Assembly: GCA_946811185.2 (NCBI GenBank)
Contig: OX328098.1
Coordinates: 23,073,084-23,137,083, forward strand
DNA: 64,000 nucleotides
Direction: 5' to 3'
DNA from: Hippopus hippopus
Lineage: Eukaryota; Mollusca; Bivalvia; Cardiida; Cardiidae
The stretch's first letter is position 1. Every line of letters starts with the position of its first letter. A program made the translations under genes and the position numbers. A model generated the notes under the pieces. The model was given only the letters and a program-made list of their open reading frames with translations. It did no database searches and was not told where the DNA came from. Of the stretch, positions 38,355 through 49,249 are shown one piece after another.

Positions 38355-38635
38355 TGTTGTTTGGTAAAGGGTTAAACTAAAACATAGGGCCAATAATTGA
38401 ATGGGTTTTAGTATTGGGCCTATGAATTATCTTCTAATTTTTACAGTACCGACTAGGCTCAAAGCATTTACAAAGCTAAAGCTAAAAAGATTATTTCTGT
38501 GTAAGATGGTAGTAAGCATTGTGGAGAAAGGAGAAAATGCTGGTTTACTAGCATTTTGTGCTGTTTTTCACTATGGTTTTAAAACCCTTCATCTTCAGTC
38601 ATCTTAATACAGGATTGTTTCGTAAAGAGTCCAGG
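38355..38635 (-). repeat. Dispersed palindrome-centred MITE copy
   Basis: 'tttggtaaagggttaa' at about 38359-38374, then a minus-oriented body with 'ggagaaaatgctggttta' and 'ctagcatttt' around 38530-38555 and an 'ggattgtttcgtaaagag' end near 38620. Confidence 0.6.
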
Positions 38636-39175
38636 AGGTTCTGTGTCCCTCAGTAGTATAAATGTAGGATTCAAAACTTAAAACCCTTGTCTTGGTCCTC
38701 ACTGGAGGTGTACCTGTGCAACCCAGGACATGCATGAATCAGTGAACAGGCACTGTGTTAGTGACTAACATACTGTTCAAAACAGCCCAACAACAAGAAA
38801 AAACATGTAATCAATCAATACCTTAGGAGAACAACAATAGGACTCTCGCTGCCTATCGTTACCATTAGGCCCTTGCAGATGACACCATCATAGCCAACTT
38901 TAGGATATGATAGACTAGCTGCAAATAGACAATAGACAATAAACATACATGTAATGTATACATTTCTTTTTCCTATGACAATTCAGCAGCAATATTTTGT
39001 AATGAAATATCCTCAGTAACCAGGCCACTTTTATTCACTCAATACCAACCTAAAATTCTACTTTTTGTCCTGTGGTTGATCCCATTTAGTAACTTTGCTG
39101 AAAAAGCAAGCATTGCCATGACCATTGGCATGTAAAGACACATTTTTCTTTAATTTCCTTCCTATACATATCTAA

Positions 39176-39812
39176 CTAGAGGCGCTTGAGCGCCTGTATC
39201 GCTCCACAGGCCTGATATTTCTATAATGGCGAAAGGAAGTTTTTAACAATTATCATTCAATCCTGCATTTTAGCTCACTGAAGAAACAATTTGGTAGACA
39301 ACCACCATAGGAACTTACCTGCAAAACAACAATGAAATCCAATGAATAGTTTTAGAGAAGAAATTTTTCAAAGATTTTACTTTATACCATAAAAGGAAAA
39401 TGAGTCTCCCATAAAAGCCATGTTTTTTGACAGATCATTTTTTTTTTTAAGGAATTCTGTAAACCTGTATCTAAGGAACATTCCTGCAAAATAATAATGC
39501 TATCCAAATAGCGGTTTGGGAGGAGAAGATTTTTAAAGGTTTTTTACTTTGGTTGCCATGGCAACCAGAATTCTTCATGGAACACAATTATTTGAAGGAA
39601 TTTGAAAGAGGACCACCAAAGGAACATTCCTGTGAAATTTGGTAAAAATCCAGTCAATAGTTTCTGAGGAGAAGTTTTTTAAAGAAAAAGTTTACGGACG
39701 CACGGACGAACGAACGGACGAACGGACGAACGAACGAACGGACGGACGGACGGACGGACGCACGACGGATACAACGCCATGACAATAGCTCGCTGGCCTT
39801 CGGCCAGTGGAG
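39176..39812 (+). mobile_element. 637-bp element with terminal hairpins and ACGG repeat; empty site present at 40.4 kb
   Basis: Flanked by CTAA on both sides (39172-39175, 39813-39816). The left end has the hairpin GGCGCT-TG-AGCGCC (39181-39194) and the right end CTGGCC-TTC-GGCCAG (39793-39807). An (ACGG)n/(ACGA)n tract covers about 39698-39766. The paralogous sequence at about 40430-40475 reads straight through 'catatctaaaacagcc' without it. It has no ORF. Hairpins at both ends and a CTAA terminus are reminiscent of Helitron-like elements, but a 4-bp duplication would also explain the CTAA. A diverged copy of the right end is at 62750-62836. Confidence 0.65.
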
Positions 39813-39849
39813 CTAAAAACAGCCTATGTAGATTAAGTCTTTAGATACA

Positions 39850-40115
39850 ATAGGTTATTTTTTTCAGCTTCGCTAGTAACCAGTATTTTCTCCTTTTTCC
39901 AGAAAGTTTTCTACCATTTCAAAGACAGAAATTATCTTTTTACCTACTTTGAATTTGTTGTCTGCAAGTCAGAATTTTTGTCTTGTTGTAAAGAGTTAAC
40001 CCTTTACAACAAAATTCCTAGTTTTAACAATCCTGAGAAAGACAATTTTAAATGGTGACCAGCATTTCCTCCTTTTCCCACAATGTTTTCTACATATTCA
40101 TAGACAAATATCATT
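39850..40115. repeat. Two adjacent dispersed MITE half-copies
   Basis: 39855-39995 ('gtaaccagtattttctcctt', 'tttgaatttgttgtctgcaag', 'gtaaagagttaaccctt') and 39990-40115 ('ttaaccctttacaac', 'ccagcatttcctcc', 'cccacaatgttttctaca') share the TTAACCCTTT end. Confidence 0.65.
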
Positions 40116-40848
40116 CCAGGAAATAAAGAAAAAACATACTTGGAAAAAAGTATTGTAGGGTTTGTAAATCTAAGGTCATGATAGATCGTCAGAGTTGTAA
40201 GGAGAGCTTCTAACAGCCATTACTTCTACTTCAATGTATTACAGCATAATTTGGTGCTGTTGCTTTCTTTGAGAAGTAGATGTGTCATTTTAAGATTTTT
40301 CTTTTCAGTTAGGGCCAATGTCAAATCAGATGGTTTGCATGTGAGGGCATTTTTCTTTCTATTTTCAAAGATTTTCTCTCTGCAGGAAAATCAAACACAA
40401 ATATTTCAAAGCCACATTGACCTTTGATTTCCTTCCTATGCATATCTAAAACAGCCTATGTAGATTAGGTCTATATAGATCTTTTTTTAAATGGGAGAAA
40501 GGGTTAAAAGATCATTTGAATTGCTTCAAACGTTTGTATAAATAAGTACACCTAACATAACCACAATCCTTGGTTTGTTTATGTCAGAAATAGGTGACAT
40601 ATTTCTCCTAATTTTGTCAACAGTCATGATCGACTAAAACTGAAAGAACATGTTTATAATATATCTAATCTGATATATCTAATCATGCACAAAAGAGTCG
40701 GAAATTCTGATCGACATGTTAACATTTATACTAAAAGACAAAGAATACAATTCTAAATGTTTCACAATATATAGCAAAATAATAACAAGAACAAATTCTA
40801 AGGTCACACTTGAATGCAAGAGTTGTAATATGAGCGTGTTCCACCTAT
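40116..40848. other. Non-coding stretch
   Basis: No gene supported. It includes the empty-site sequence for the 637-bp element near 40430-40475 and remnants of the same dispersed repeat. Confidence 0.5.
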
Positions 40849-40852
40849 CTAC

Positions 40853-41722
40853 TGTTACGGGAGACCACTCCTTCATGCATGGCTTCATCCCGATTTAAAT
40901 ACAATACCTAACAGCTACGGCAGCTGTTAGGGAGAATTCTCTGTAGCTCAGTGGTTATGGTATTGGCCTTTCGTCCGGGCGTTCTAGGTTCGAATCCTGC
41001 CTGGTCCCTGTATTTCTGCTATGCATTTGTTAATTTGTTTTTTTGTTACGGACATTGCTCGTAAGATGGGGGCTCGTTCGGGATTAGCCATTGAGCCATT
41101 AATCCCATTTGTTGTCCAAAAACGGACTTTCTGCCTAATAAGGCTTTGAGTCATCAATAAATGATGACTTTAAGAGGGGGTGTGTTACGGGAGACCACTC
41201 CTTCATGCATGGCTTCATCCCGATTTAAATACAATACCTAACAGCTACGGCAGCTGTTAGGGAGAATTCTCTGTAGCTCAGTGGTTATGGTATTGGCCTT
41301 TCGTCCGGGCGTTCTAGGTTCGAATCCTGCCTGGTCCCTGTATTTCTGCTGTGCATTTGTTAATTTGTTTCTTTGTTACGGACATTGCTCGTAAGATGGG
41401 GGCTTGTCCGGGATTGGCCATTGAGCCATTAATCCCATTTGCTGTCCAAAACAAACGAACTTTCTGTCTAATAAGGCTTTGAGTCATCAATAAATGATGA
41501 CTTTAAGAGGGGGTGTGTTACGGGAGACCACTCCTTCATGCATGGCTTCATCTCGATAAAAATACAATACCTAACAGCTGCTTTAGGGAGAATTCTCTGT
41601 AGCTCAGTGGTTATGGTGTTTGCCTTTCGTCCGGGCGTTCTAGGTTCGAATCCTGCCTGGTCCCTGTATTTCTGCTATGCATTTGTTAATTTGTTTCTTT
41701 GTTACCGACATTGTTCGCAAGA
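40853..41722 (+). mobile_element. Tandem TRIM-like element: three LTRs, two internal segments
   Basis: LTRs at 40853-41066, 41183-41396 (214 bp) and 41516-41722 (207 bp), separated by 116- and 119-bp internal segments that each begin with a tRNA-Pro-type primer site (one mismatch each) and end CTTTAAGAGGGGGTG. The whole array is flanked by CTAC (40849-40852 and 41723-41726). Each LTR has a tRNA-like core with A box TAGCTCAGTGG and B box GGTTCGAATCC. The first two LTRs share a 7-bp expansion around 'acggcagctgt', absent from the third. Such an array can arise by LTR-LTR recombination between two copies or by integration of a concatemer. Confidence 0.88.
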
Positions 41723-41726
41723 CTAC

Positions 41727-42224
41727 AATTACGTATTTAAGAGTAATTTGGCAACGTTACTCTCCCTGTCAATAAATCCTTTATTCTCTCAGGTAGGTCT
41801 AATGTAAAATCGCATAGTATTCATGTGGGCTTTTCAATACTGTCAAGTTCAAAACATTGTTGTGTGGTAAGGAGTTAAAAAAAAAAGGGTGGGTAGGTAG
41901 GGGTGGTCAGAAGTATCTCATGCAAGCTCAATTAAAAAGGTTGTTGGGGTCTAACTCAACCCTTTCTCCTGTACCTCTGAAATTGTAAAAGACAGTCAGG
42001 CCATGACTTGTCTATAATTAGAAAGTGCTCCTTTTTTGCAAGATAGTTTGTTAGATGTTAAGAAGAGTCCAGATGCTTACTTTTTTCCCTGCTCAAATAT
42101 TTCAATTGAATGACTAGGAGAAGTAACTTTAAACTATGGAAAAGAGTTTCATGTAGATATATCATCGGGACTTCTAGCATATTTTGTGTGTGGCATTATG
42201 AGTGAAGAGATAAATTCATGAAAA
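41727..42224. other. Non-coding stretch
   Basis: No gene or clear repeat recognised, apart from a G-rich 'gggtgggtaggtagggg' patch near 41887-41905. Confidence 0.5.
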
Positions 42225-42485
42225 CTGCAGCTTCCGTTGACCAATGCGGAATGAATGTCTTAATGCATGACTTTGACAATAGTGGGGACATGAGATGTTG
42301 GTATTATGCTCTTTTTTTCTTGGAAAAAAGAACCTTCTCTGCATTCCTTGAATGGACGGGCTACCTGTCTCTTACTTATATTACGAAAACCGTCAAAGAC
42401 ATCCAAGTCAAAGAGGCTCATGTTGAAGCTTTTATGATGGCGTATTTTATCTTCGACTTCCGGGTATGGGGACGGTATAAAACGC
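42225..42485. repeat. Dispersed repeat, copy 2
   Basis: Matches 60-300 in the same orientation (see that entry). The 92-codon ORF at 42218-42496 falls in the repeat, and the copy at 60-300 does not keep it open. Confidence 0.6.
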
Positions 42486-42496
42486 AGACAATATAA

Positions 42497-42842
42497 ATTG
42501 AGAAGGGTGTCTGACCGGCCCGCAATAGGGTGGTGCGGTGGTAAAACAATGGACTATCAACCCTGAGGCCCCAGGTTCGATACCGGCCTGACCAGGACCC
42601 TTCTGAGACACTTCGTGTTTCCCACCCAACAAGAGATGAACTGGTTTGAAACCCAGAAGTAGTCTTGCGTGTATCGGTGCTTTACATCGGGCACGTTAAA
42701 GAACCAGGGAGGTCTATTCGAAGAAGAGGTTGGGGCTTGTACCCGGATCTCCTTGTATCCGATTCTTTCTCTCTAATGGTCCATACCATATACGCCTAGA
42801 GCACGGAGGAACCTAAATCCTACAAAGTCATCATCATCATCA
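42497..42842 (+). repeat. tRNA-derived SINE, near full length
   Basis: The head has Pol III boxes: A-like GGTGCGGTGGTAAAAC near 42530-42546 and B box GGTTCGATACC near 42573-42583. The body includes 'cttgcgtgtatcggtgcttt' and 'acatcgggcacgttaaagaa', a conserved SINE core type of invertebrates, and the tail is (CAT)n with 'tcatcatcatcatcaacc'. No tRNA fold at the anticodon arm, so it is a SINE and not a tRNA gene. Confidence 0.75.
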
Positions 42843-43189
42843 ACCGGCCGGCAATGATCACAGTTTAATCATATTTCATTCAATATAGTAATTACATAAA
42901 TGTTAAATTCTAAAATTTCAAATTACACGAAAGCTGTAAGCTTATAGATTCCTCTTTTGTAAGTCACGTCAAAGTCAGATGTTTAACAATATCAGAAATT
43001 GCAACAAAATATGGTCAACAGTATACATACGTGTGCGTGTGTAGGAGGGAGGGAAGTCGTGGAGTGCCACCAATAAGTATTCATCTTTTAGTTAAACAAA
43101 ATTTGAAACGGAAAAAGTTTGTATTCCTTTAAAACAGAATCTAACGTTGGATTTATAATTGGATGGGAAGAGATCTTGTGCGAAAATCG
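42843..43189. other. Non-coding stretch
   Basis: Nothing recognised other than AT-rich sequence and a short 'gtgtgcgtgtgtagg' patch. Confidence 0.45.
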
Positions 43190-43197
43190 CTGCATAT

Positions 43198-43960
43198 ACA
43201 GGGTGTCCAAGAATGTATATCCCAGTTTTTTTTTTATTTATTTTATTGTTTATTTACTAGCCCAATTTTGCTTGTAAATATTCAACATAACTAGATAGCT
43301 CTTTGTAGTACAATTAAAAACATCTAAAACTTTGAATAAACAATAATTTAAGGACTTGGTTACCCTCAATCCCTCATACCACATGCTCTACATGTCCACC
43401 AATTTTCTGCTGTACGTGTCTGACACGACGTCAAAAATTGTTCATAAAGTTTTGGCAGGTGCCCTCTGTAATCTTCTGTATTTTTCTACGAATATAGGAG
43501 TTCTGATTTCAATTAAACATGCTGGTTTATAATCATAATTCTTGTCTTTTATAAGTCCCCAAAGTAAAAAATCTAACGGGTTTAAACTGGGCCAGTGAGG
43601 TGGCCATTCTACTGTGGTTTTGAATGAATCAGCCTGCTTCCAAAAGTATCGGTCAGAAAGTTTATAGCAGCTGTATTTGTATGAGGGACTGCTCCAACTT
43701 GTTGAACCAACAATTATTTAGTGAAAAAACATATTTTTAAAATTTAAGGCACATTATTTTTCTTAATAACAATGTAGTAATCAGAGGTGACCTTAGGTAC
43801 ATTTTCATCAGACCAGGCTGTCCTGGGACGTTCTTCATTTTCATTCCGTCCGTCTGTTACTGTTCCAAACACTTGAAATGTCATAAAACTAAAGTAAGCT
43901 CACATAAGAGTCTAACAATTTCAGCATCTTCATCCATAATTAACATATCATATGACGTGA
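43198..43960 (-). pseudogene. Tc1/mariner-superfamily transposase relic
   Basis: The left edge has the terminal-repeat-like CAGGGTGTCCAAGAATG (43198). On the minus strand a frame ending near 43440 keeps WPSLNPLDFLLWGLIKDK, the catalytic-domain end typical of these transposases (usually SPDL.PLDF.LWG), followed by EIRTPIFVEKYRR; upstream, in other frames, remnants of a QQ-GA-PH motif can be seen. The opposite terminal repeat was not found. An old fragment. Confidence 0.65.
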
Positions 43961-44289
43961 TCAATGGCCTCATACATCGTTACCACAACCCTTTATAATG
44001 TTTTGGTTTACTTTACACAAAAAATTAGATTGTCAGCTTTAAAATGGTATGTAGGACTTAGCAAATTTAATTTTTTAAAATTACAAAATTTTTCTTCATT
44101 ACTTGGACATATATTTTGGGACTGTCTTTACCTGTATATTTACAACGTAACATGAGGATTTTCAACACCGGAACGGAGAATCAGAAGTTGAAGCCATTCC
44201 ATTTCTAAAACGGTTAGTGTCAATGTATGAGTGAACTGCTGTAAATATTTTTTTGTTATCACAAGACTGAGAGTCTCGTTTCTAAAAAG

Positions 44290-45110
44290 AAGTGTCTGCA
44301 CAGGCTTACAGTGAAGATTTCCATTACACTTTGAAATAGATTGTTTCTAAATTCACGATAGTATCTGCAATCGAAAAAATAATGTTGATTTGATTCAATT
44401 TCGCTACAAACACAAAGAGGAGAATCGATTAAGTTTCTGAAATAAAGGTGTTGATGAAGTAAACTGCGTTTAGTTCGCAGCCTAGCGTGAATGACTTGAA
44501 TCCTTCTCTCTCTAAAGAAATATAGCTTATTTGAATTTGTTTTATCTCCGTTGAAGTAACGTTTAAATGCTGACAGGGAGTCCAGATTTCTAACATCAAT
44601 GGGTAACGCATTTCATTCAGTGCAAACGGAAGGTAAAAAGGAGTTTAAATACACATTAGTTCTGCAAGCTTTATTTTGTAGATTGTGGGATCCTCTTAGG
44701 ATGTAAGATGAAAAGCCTCCTATTGAAAGGGGAACAAAAGAGTTTAAATAAGAAGGGGCAATTCCTTTTACAATTTTGAAAAATAATATGTTTGTGTTTA
44801 TATCACTTTTCACTAAGTATTTCCCACACTAACTCCTTATTAAGATCCGCTAAAGACACGAGTTTACTGCATCCATTTACAATTCTTGCGGTCTCGTTTT
44901 GTACTTTTTTCAATTTGATCTTTCTGGTATTGCGATGGTCTTGTCCAAATATCATCTGCATATTCAAGAACTGGATGGATAAAAAAATATATAAATTGTC
45001 TGTAGGGATGTTCGATCTAGGCGCACCTTTAGATTTCGCATAATTCCAATTCTTTTCAATACCTTCGTTAAAGTCTGTTTATATGGTAATCCCAGGAACC
45101 ATCATAAGAA
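44290..45110 (-). pseudogene. LINE ORF2 fragment: thumb and C-terminal part
   Basis: Reading the minus strand from 45110: a YDGSWDYHI segment, FIHPVLEYADDIW, IVKGIAPSYLNSF, YLNSFLPSVCTEWN and finally RLRTKRSLLHQHLYF with a C-x-C...H...C motif (SPLCVCSEIESNQHYFFDC). These are typical of the post-RT and C-terminal regions of Jockey/CR1-like LINEs, spread over several frames. It joins in LINE coordinates to the end of the fragment at 45920-46600, which is on the other strand. Confidence 0.75.
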
Positions 45111-45919
45111 ATAAGGTTCTCGAAAGATTAAAGTCTCAGTACAGTCCAAATGTAAAAAGGCCTGTTTATAAAATAAAAGTAAATTTCATTTTTACCATGT
45201 AAAAATATGGCGATTATTGTGACTTTAACGCTATGTAAAGGTGCAGTTCGTAAAAGTTCCACTCAATTGCAGGAAAAAGAATTTTGAAACTAGAACAGAT
45301 CCTACCATGTCGCATTATCTGTTTTTTTTACATCGATGATTGCCGACGATTAGCCGACTTTTCGTCGTAAATCTCCGCAGTGACGTAATAGTGACGTAAA
45401 CACCAGGTGATAATTCAATGCGTAGAAACAAAACTTTCATTCACTTAATCATTTTGTCCCCATTCTAGGCTTGAAAACTTAAGTTTATCGACATTGTAAA
45501 CGGAAACGACGACACAGGCTGATCGTCGCTTATTCGTTTATCATCAATACAGGAAGAGTTTACAACACCGAAATAAGAAAACAGGTTCAGAATGAGTAAT
45601 CTTACTCTCCGATGACATAATATTGGAAGTGTAAAGTGTACTACGTCATAGCACTAATGAGATGCAATAGTATCACGTGACTTTCTCGAAGACCTAGTTC
45701 GAATATACACGAACGATAACGATGGTTGTCTCGATTAATGGCGTCCCTGAAATCGACGGGCTTCTCCATGCATTTTCGCACACGTATATCATGGTAACCA
45801 ATGCAGTAATTGACACGTTCGAGTTTTCTCCGATCTTATATATGTGTGTTGTGATGGTTTATCCGTTATATTTTCGAGTTATAAACGGTGAAAATTACCT
45901 ATTTATGACTTTACAGGGG
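45111..45919. other. Unassigned DNA between two LINE fragments
   Basis: No gene supported; ORF 45722-45925 has no signature. If the flanking LINE pieces derive from one inverted insertion, this segment is either an older part of the LINE or a later insertion. Confidence 0.4.
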
Positions 45920-46600
45920 CTTTAATATACAAACATGTCTTTAAGCACCCAAACGATACCAATTTTTACACTTTCTCAAGCAGGAATTTTACCTGGAGAC
46001 TCAACTGTAAACCAAGTTGTATTTCTATATGATAAAATTTGCAAAGCCTTGTATGAAAGGCTTGAACTCTGAGTTGTATTATTTTATATTAGTAAAGCCT
46101 TCGACAAAGTATGGCACAAAGGTCTTCTATTCAAGCTACACAAAACTGGAATAGGTGGCAGACTTCCCTCATGGTTTTCAGATTACCTCTCGAATAGGTA
46201 TCAGAGGGTTGTACTACCTAATGCTGTCTCAGACATAAGTTCTATTGATGCTGGAGTTCCACAAGGATCTATTCTCGGACCTGTTCTTTTTCTAGTCTAC
46301 AATAATGACAATGTAAGTAATAATTAGTCAAACATAAACCTATTTGCAGATGACACTAGTTCATCCATGGTTGTAGGTGATCCTGATACTGCCGGTACAA
46401 TTTTACAAACAGACATCAATAAAATTACAGATTGGGCAAAAAGATGGCTTGTTAAGTTTAATCCCTCAAAATCTCTAATAATATCCTGCAAACGTAAAAG
46501 ACCTGTTCATCCTAAGCTTTTTGTGTCTAATGTTGAAATTCCATCAGTGCAGGTTCATAAGCATCTCGGTATTTTCGTATACGCATTTATCAGTTGTTTG
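45920..46600 (+). pseudogene. LINE reverse transcriptase fragment
   Basis: Plus strand, several frames: FKHPNDTNFYT, GDSTVNQVVFLY, ISKAFDKVWHKGLLFKL, GVPQGSILGPVLFLVY, LFADDTSS (active site) and KWLVKFNPSKS-like up to VHKHLGIF. These are RT motifs 1-7 of a non-LTR retrotransposon. A stop occurs before the FADD motif. The fragment stops where the opposite-strand piece at 45110 begins in LINE coordinates. Confidence 0.85.
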
Positions 46601-47790
46601 TTTGCTTTTCTCTCCAAAATATAGTAAAGAATAGAACTATGCCCGGAAAAAAAGGGGATAAAAGCAGTATAAAATCTCAATCCCGTCAAACTTAAGCAGG
46701 TCAACCTACGTCACCTCGTCAACCAGCAGTAGCCCGGCGTACACCAGCCATGGTTAAATGAATGTTTATTTGGAAATTTTGTCTGATATATGTTCGTTTT
46801 CGTCATGCAAAGACAGACAGACGTGGTAGAAGCGCCTTGGAAGCGCAATGATTGCCGTGACATTTCCGAACAGTCACTATTAGAGCGCAGTAAAGTAAAT
46901 AACACTTCATGTAAGCGCCGTAGACGTGCAGTACAAGCGCAATAAAGACACAGTGACATCTCAGATAACATAGAATAATCTCCGTGCAGGCAACACCGAC
47001 TACTACAGTTCGCACTGCGACCTCTGTACGCGCCGGCGAAACTCGCGTGGCATTGTAGGAGACCTTACTGCGCTGCTAAGGCGACTTTACGGTGATACCA
47101 CTGCCCTCTTATCAAGGCGCCAAGCGATGGCATTTGTTTTGTGCATATTGAAAGTGCTCGCAGTCGTTAGGCGTTCTACGTTTATGATCATAATGCTTCT
47201 ACAGGCGATGTCACTGCGTTGCTGTGGCGATGCTTGTGATCGCACTGTACCCACTTCGGCGTTCTACATTTTTAAATGGACGCCGTGAGATCGCCACCCT
47301 AGTGTGACAGGGGTTTTAATAGTCAACGCTTCATACATTGCTGCTGCAACCTTACTACAATCTAAGCACTGTAGTTGTGCTTTTGGAACGTTTCTGTAAA
47401 AACTCGGTGGTTTAAGTGCTTTGGCAGCATTTGTTACGATGTGCTGCGCTAGCGCTACGTTACCGGCGCTGCGGCCACGATACTGCTGTATTCATGAATT
47501 TCTTGCTACGCTTTTAACGCGCTCAAATGGCGCTTCGAGCACACGGCGATCCCGCTACATAAAATTTGAGTAAGGTCAAGCAAGTGCCGTCAAGTGACAA
47601 TTATGAGACTTTCGATACGCTTAGAACTACTATGAAGAGGTCACTGCTGTGCTGTTGCCGTCCCTGCTACTATTGAAGGCGTTTTGACCAAAATTTCGAA
47701 GCGTAGAGGAAGCGTGGCTTAGTGGAATGGAGCTTTTAATATTTCACATAATTCGAACCTTTACTGAACATAAAAGTCCTTTATGCCACA
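46601..47790. other. GC-richer non-coding stretch
   Basis: GC content visibly higher than around, with recurring short words such as 'gcgctg', 'ggcgat', 'cactgcgttgct'. Minus-strand ORFs at 46711-47015 lack family signatures. Possibly an unidentified repeat; no boundaries seen. Confidence 0.4.
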
Positions 47791-47797
47791 TGCACAC

Positions 47798-47798
<1 letters not shown>

Positions 47799-47830
<32 letters not shown>
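47799..47830. repeat. (CA)n microsatellite
   Basis: About 15 uninterrupted CA units. Confidence 0.9.
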
Positions 47831-47833
<3 letters not shown>

Positions 47834-48104
47834 CGCAGGGCTCGACGCTACTAAGTCAGTTTTTATAAATGTACTTCAAACTCGTCCAGTGTTAAGGGGT
47901 GTAAAATATACAGGGCTCAAAAATGCTGTATTTCTTTTGTAACAAAAGCGTATCAGTTAGCGTAATTTATTTGCTCGACTAGCTAGTATGACTCGATTCC
48001 TGCAGAGGTAATTCAATAAAAGCTTGTCCTTACGATGTATACGTATACTCGTACCCAGGATCTATTTATAGCACTGTATTACTACATGGAAGTCTTTTAC
48101 ACCA

Positions 48105-48290
48105 CCAATGTCCGTATTCAAGAATAATTCTTAAGAACGTTCTCAGTTTTACTCTCCAAGATTTTCTAAATTTAAATCTAACACAGATGAATTAGCCAAT
48201 AAGACGTGTTACTATCACATTTAGAAAATTCTGGGGAATAAGATTGAGAGCGTACTTAAAAATGTTTTGCAAATACTAACCCAGTTTACA
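48105..48290. repeat. Small foldback (MITE-like) element
   Basis: Imperfect inverted repeat of about 60 bp: 'ttcttaagaacgttctcag...gattttctaaa' against 'tttagaaaattctgggg...gagagcgtacttaa' with a short AT-rich middle. Confidence 0.6.
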
Positions 48291-48869
48291 TGAACATAGC
48301 GGCCGATGTGTACTGTTTGGCAAGCGGTAGATGTCTTTTAGCCATTCAGTGTTTTATGGAATCTTAACACTGGTGAACGGATGGACACATGATATCATCG
48401 TTTTGTAATGTTTTCACCATTTTGGGATTTCTTTTTGGAATTTGTACATTTTTATTGATTTTGTTTCTGCATGCCTCAAAAATCATGGTAGTAGTCTAAA
48501 TATAGATTTATACCGTTAATAACAGGGTAGAAAAAGTGAAGGCAGTTCTTGAAAGAATATGATGGTATTCTTCTATCCTCCGAACCTAGTTCTTTCACAC
48601 TTTCTTGTCAAAAGACTCTTCATTAAAACGAAATAAATATTTTGGTAGATTTCTAAACTTGACTTTCATTTTACGTTTTCGCTTTCCAGTTAATAGTTCC
48701 TTTCTTTCCAACCTGTTACACGTCTTTTTTTATCAAACAAGTCAATCGACAAGCAAAAAATTGTTTATGCCATCTACTCAAATTGACAATGAGCGGTGTT
48801 GCGCTCTCGGTGTACATGAAGCTCGCGAGTGCCAAGATCTGAAATAGCACTTATATTTGAGACATCTCC

Positions 48870-49240
48870 TGGACGGTTTTCATTCGATTACTCAGCGTTA
48901 AAAACCTGTTTTCTTAACGGAAAATGTTTAATCAGTTTCCTTAATCATATTTTTGTGAAAACATGCCCAGGTTTAGTAACACAGTCAACTACAATTTTCC
49001 TTATTCTTCGTTTCAAATGGCACGTTGAGAAACTTATGGTTGTACAGTCTCCTGACCACATGCAAGTGTCTGTACAAATTTCTGTTCTCAACGTGCCATT
49101 TTAAAAAAAGGATAAGGAAGATCGTAGTCGAATTTGTTACCATATCTTCACAAAAATATGAATAAAAAACTGTTTATACTTTTTCCGTTGAGAAAACAGA
49201 TTTTTAACAGTGAGTAATCGAATAGAAACGGCATTGGTTT
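48870..49240. repeat. About 370-bp foldback element with ~150-bp arms
   Basis: The left arm (from 'cattcgattactcagcgtta' to 'aatggcacgttgagaa', about 48881-49035) is the inverted copy of the right arm ('ttctcaacgtgccatttta' to 'gtgagtaatcgaatag', about 49082-49230), with roughly 80% pairing. The loop of about 45 bp has its own TTGTACAG/CTGTACAA hairpin. Plus-strand ORFs at 48605-49104 run through it and are not real genes. Confidence 0.8.
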
Positions 49241-49249
49241 GGGAAAAAT

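Noticed and set aside
40900..41010. Functional tRNA genes at the B-box sequences of the TRIM LTRs
   Set aside because: D and anticodon stems do not pair properly, and the sequence is repeated as part of an LTR with primer site and target duplications.
45722..45925. 67-codon ORF as a host gene
   Set aside because: Hydrophobic but without known motif, no splice or promoter support, and located between LINE fragments.
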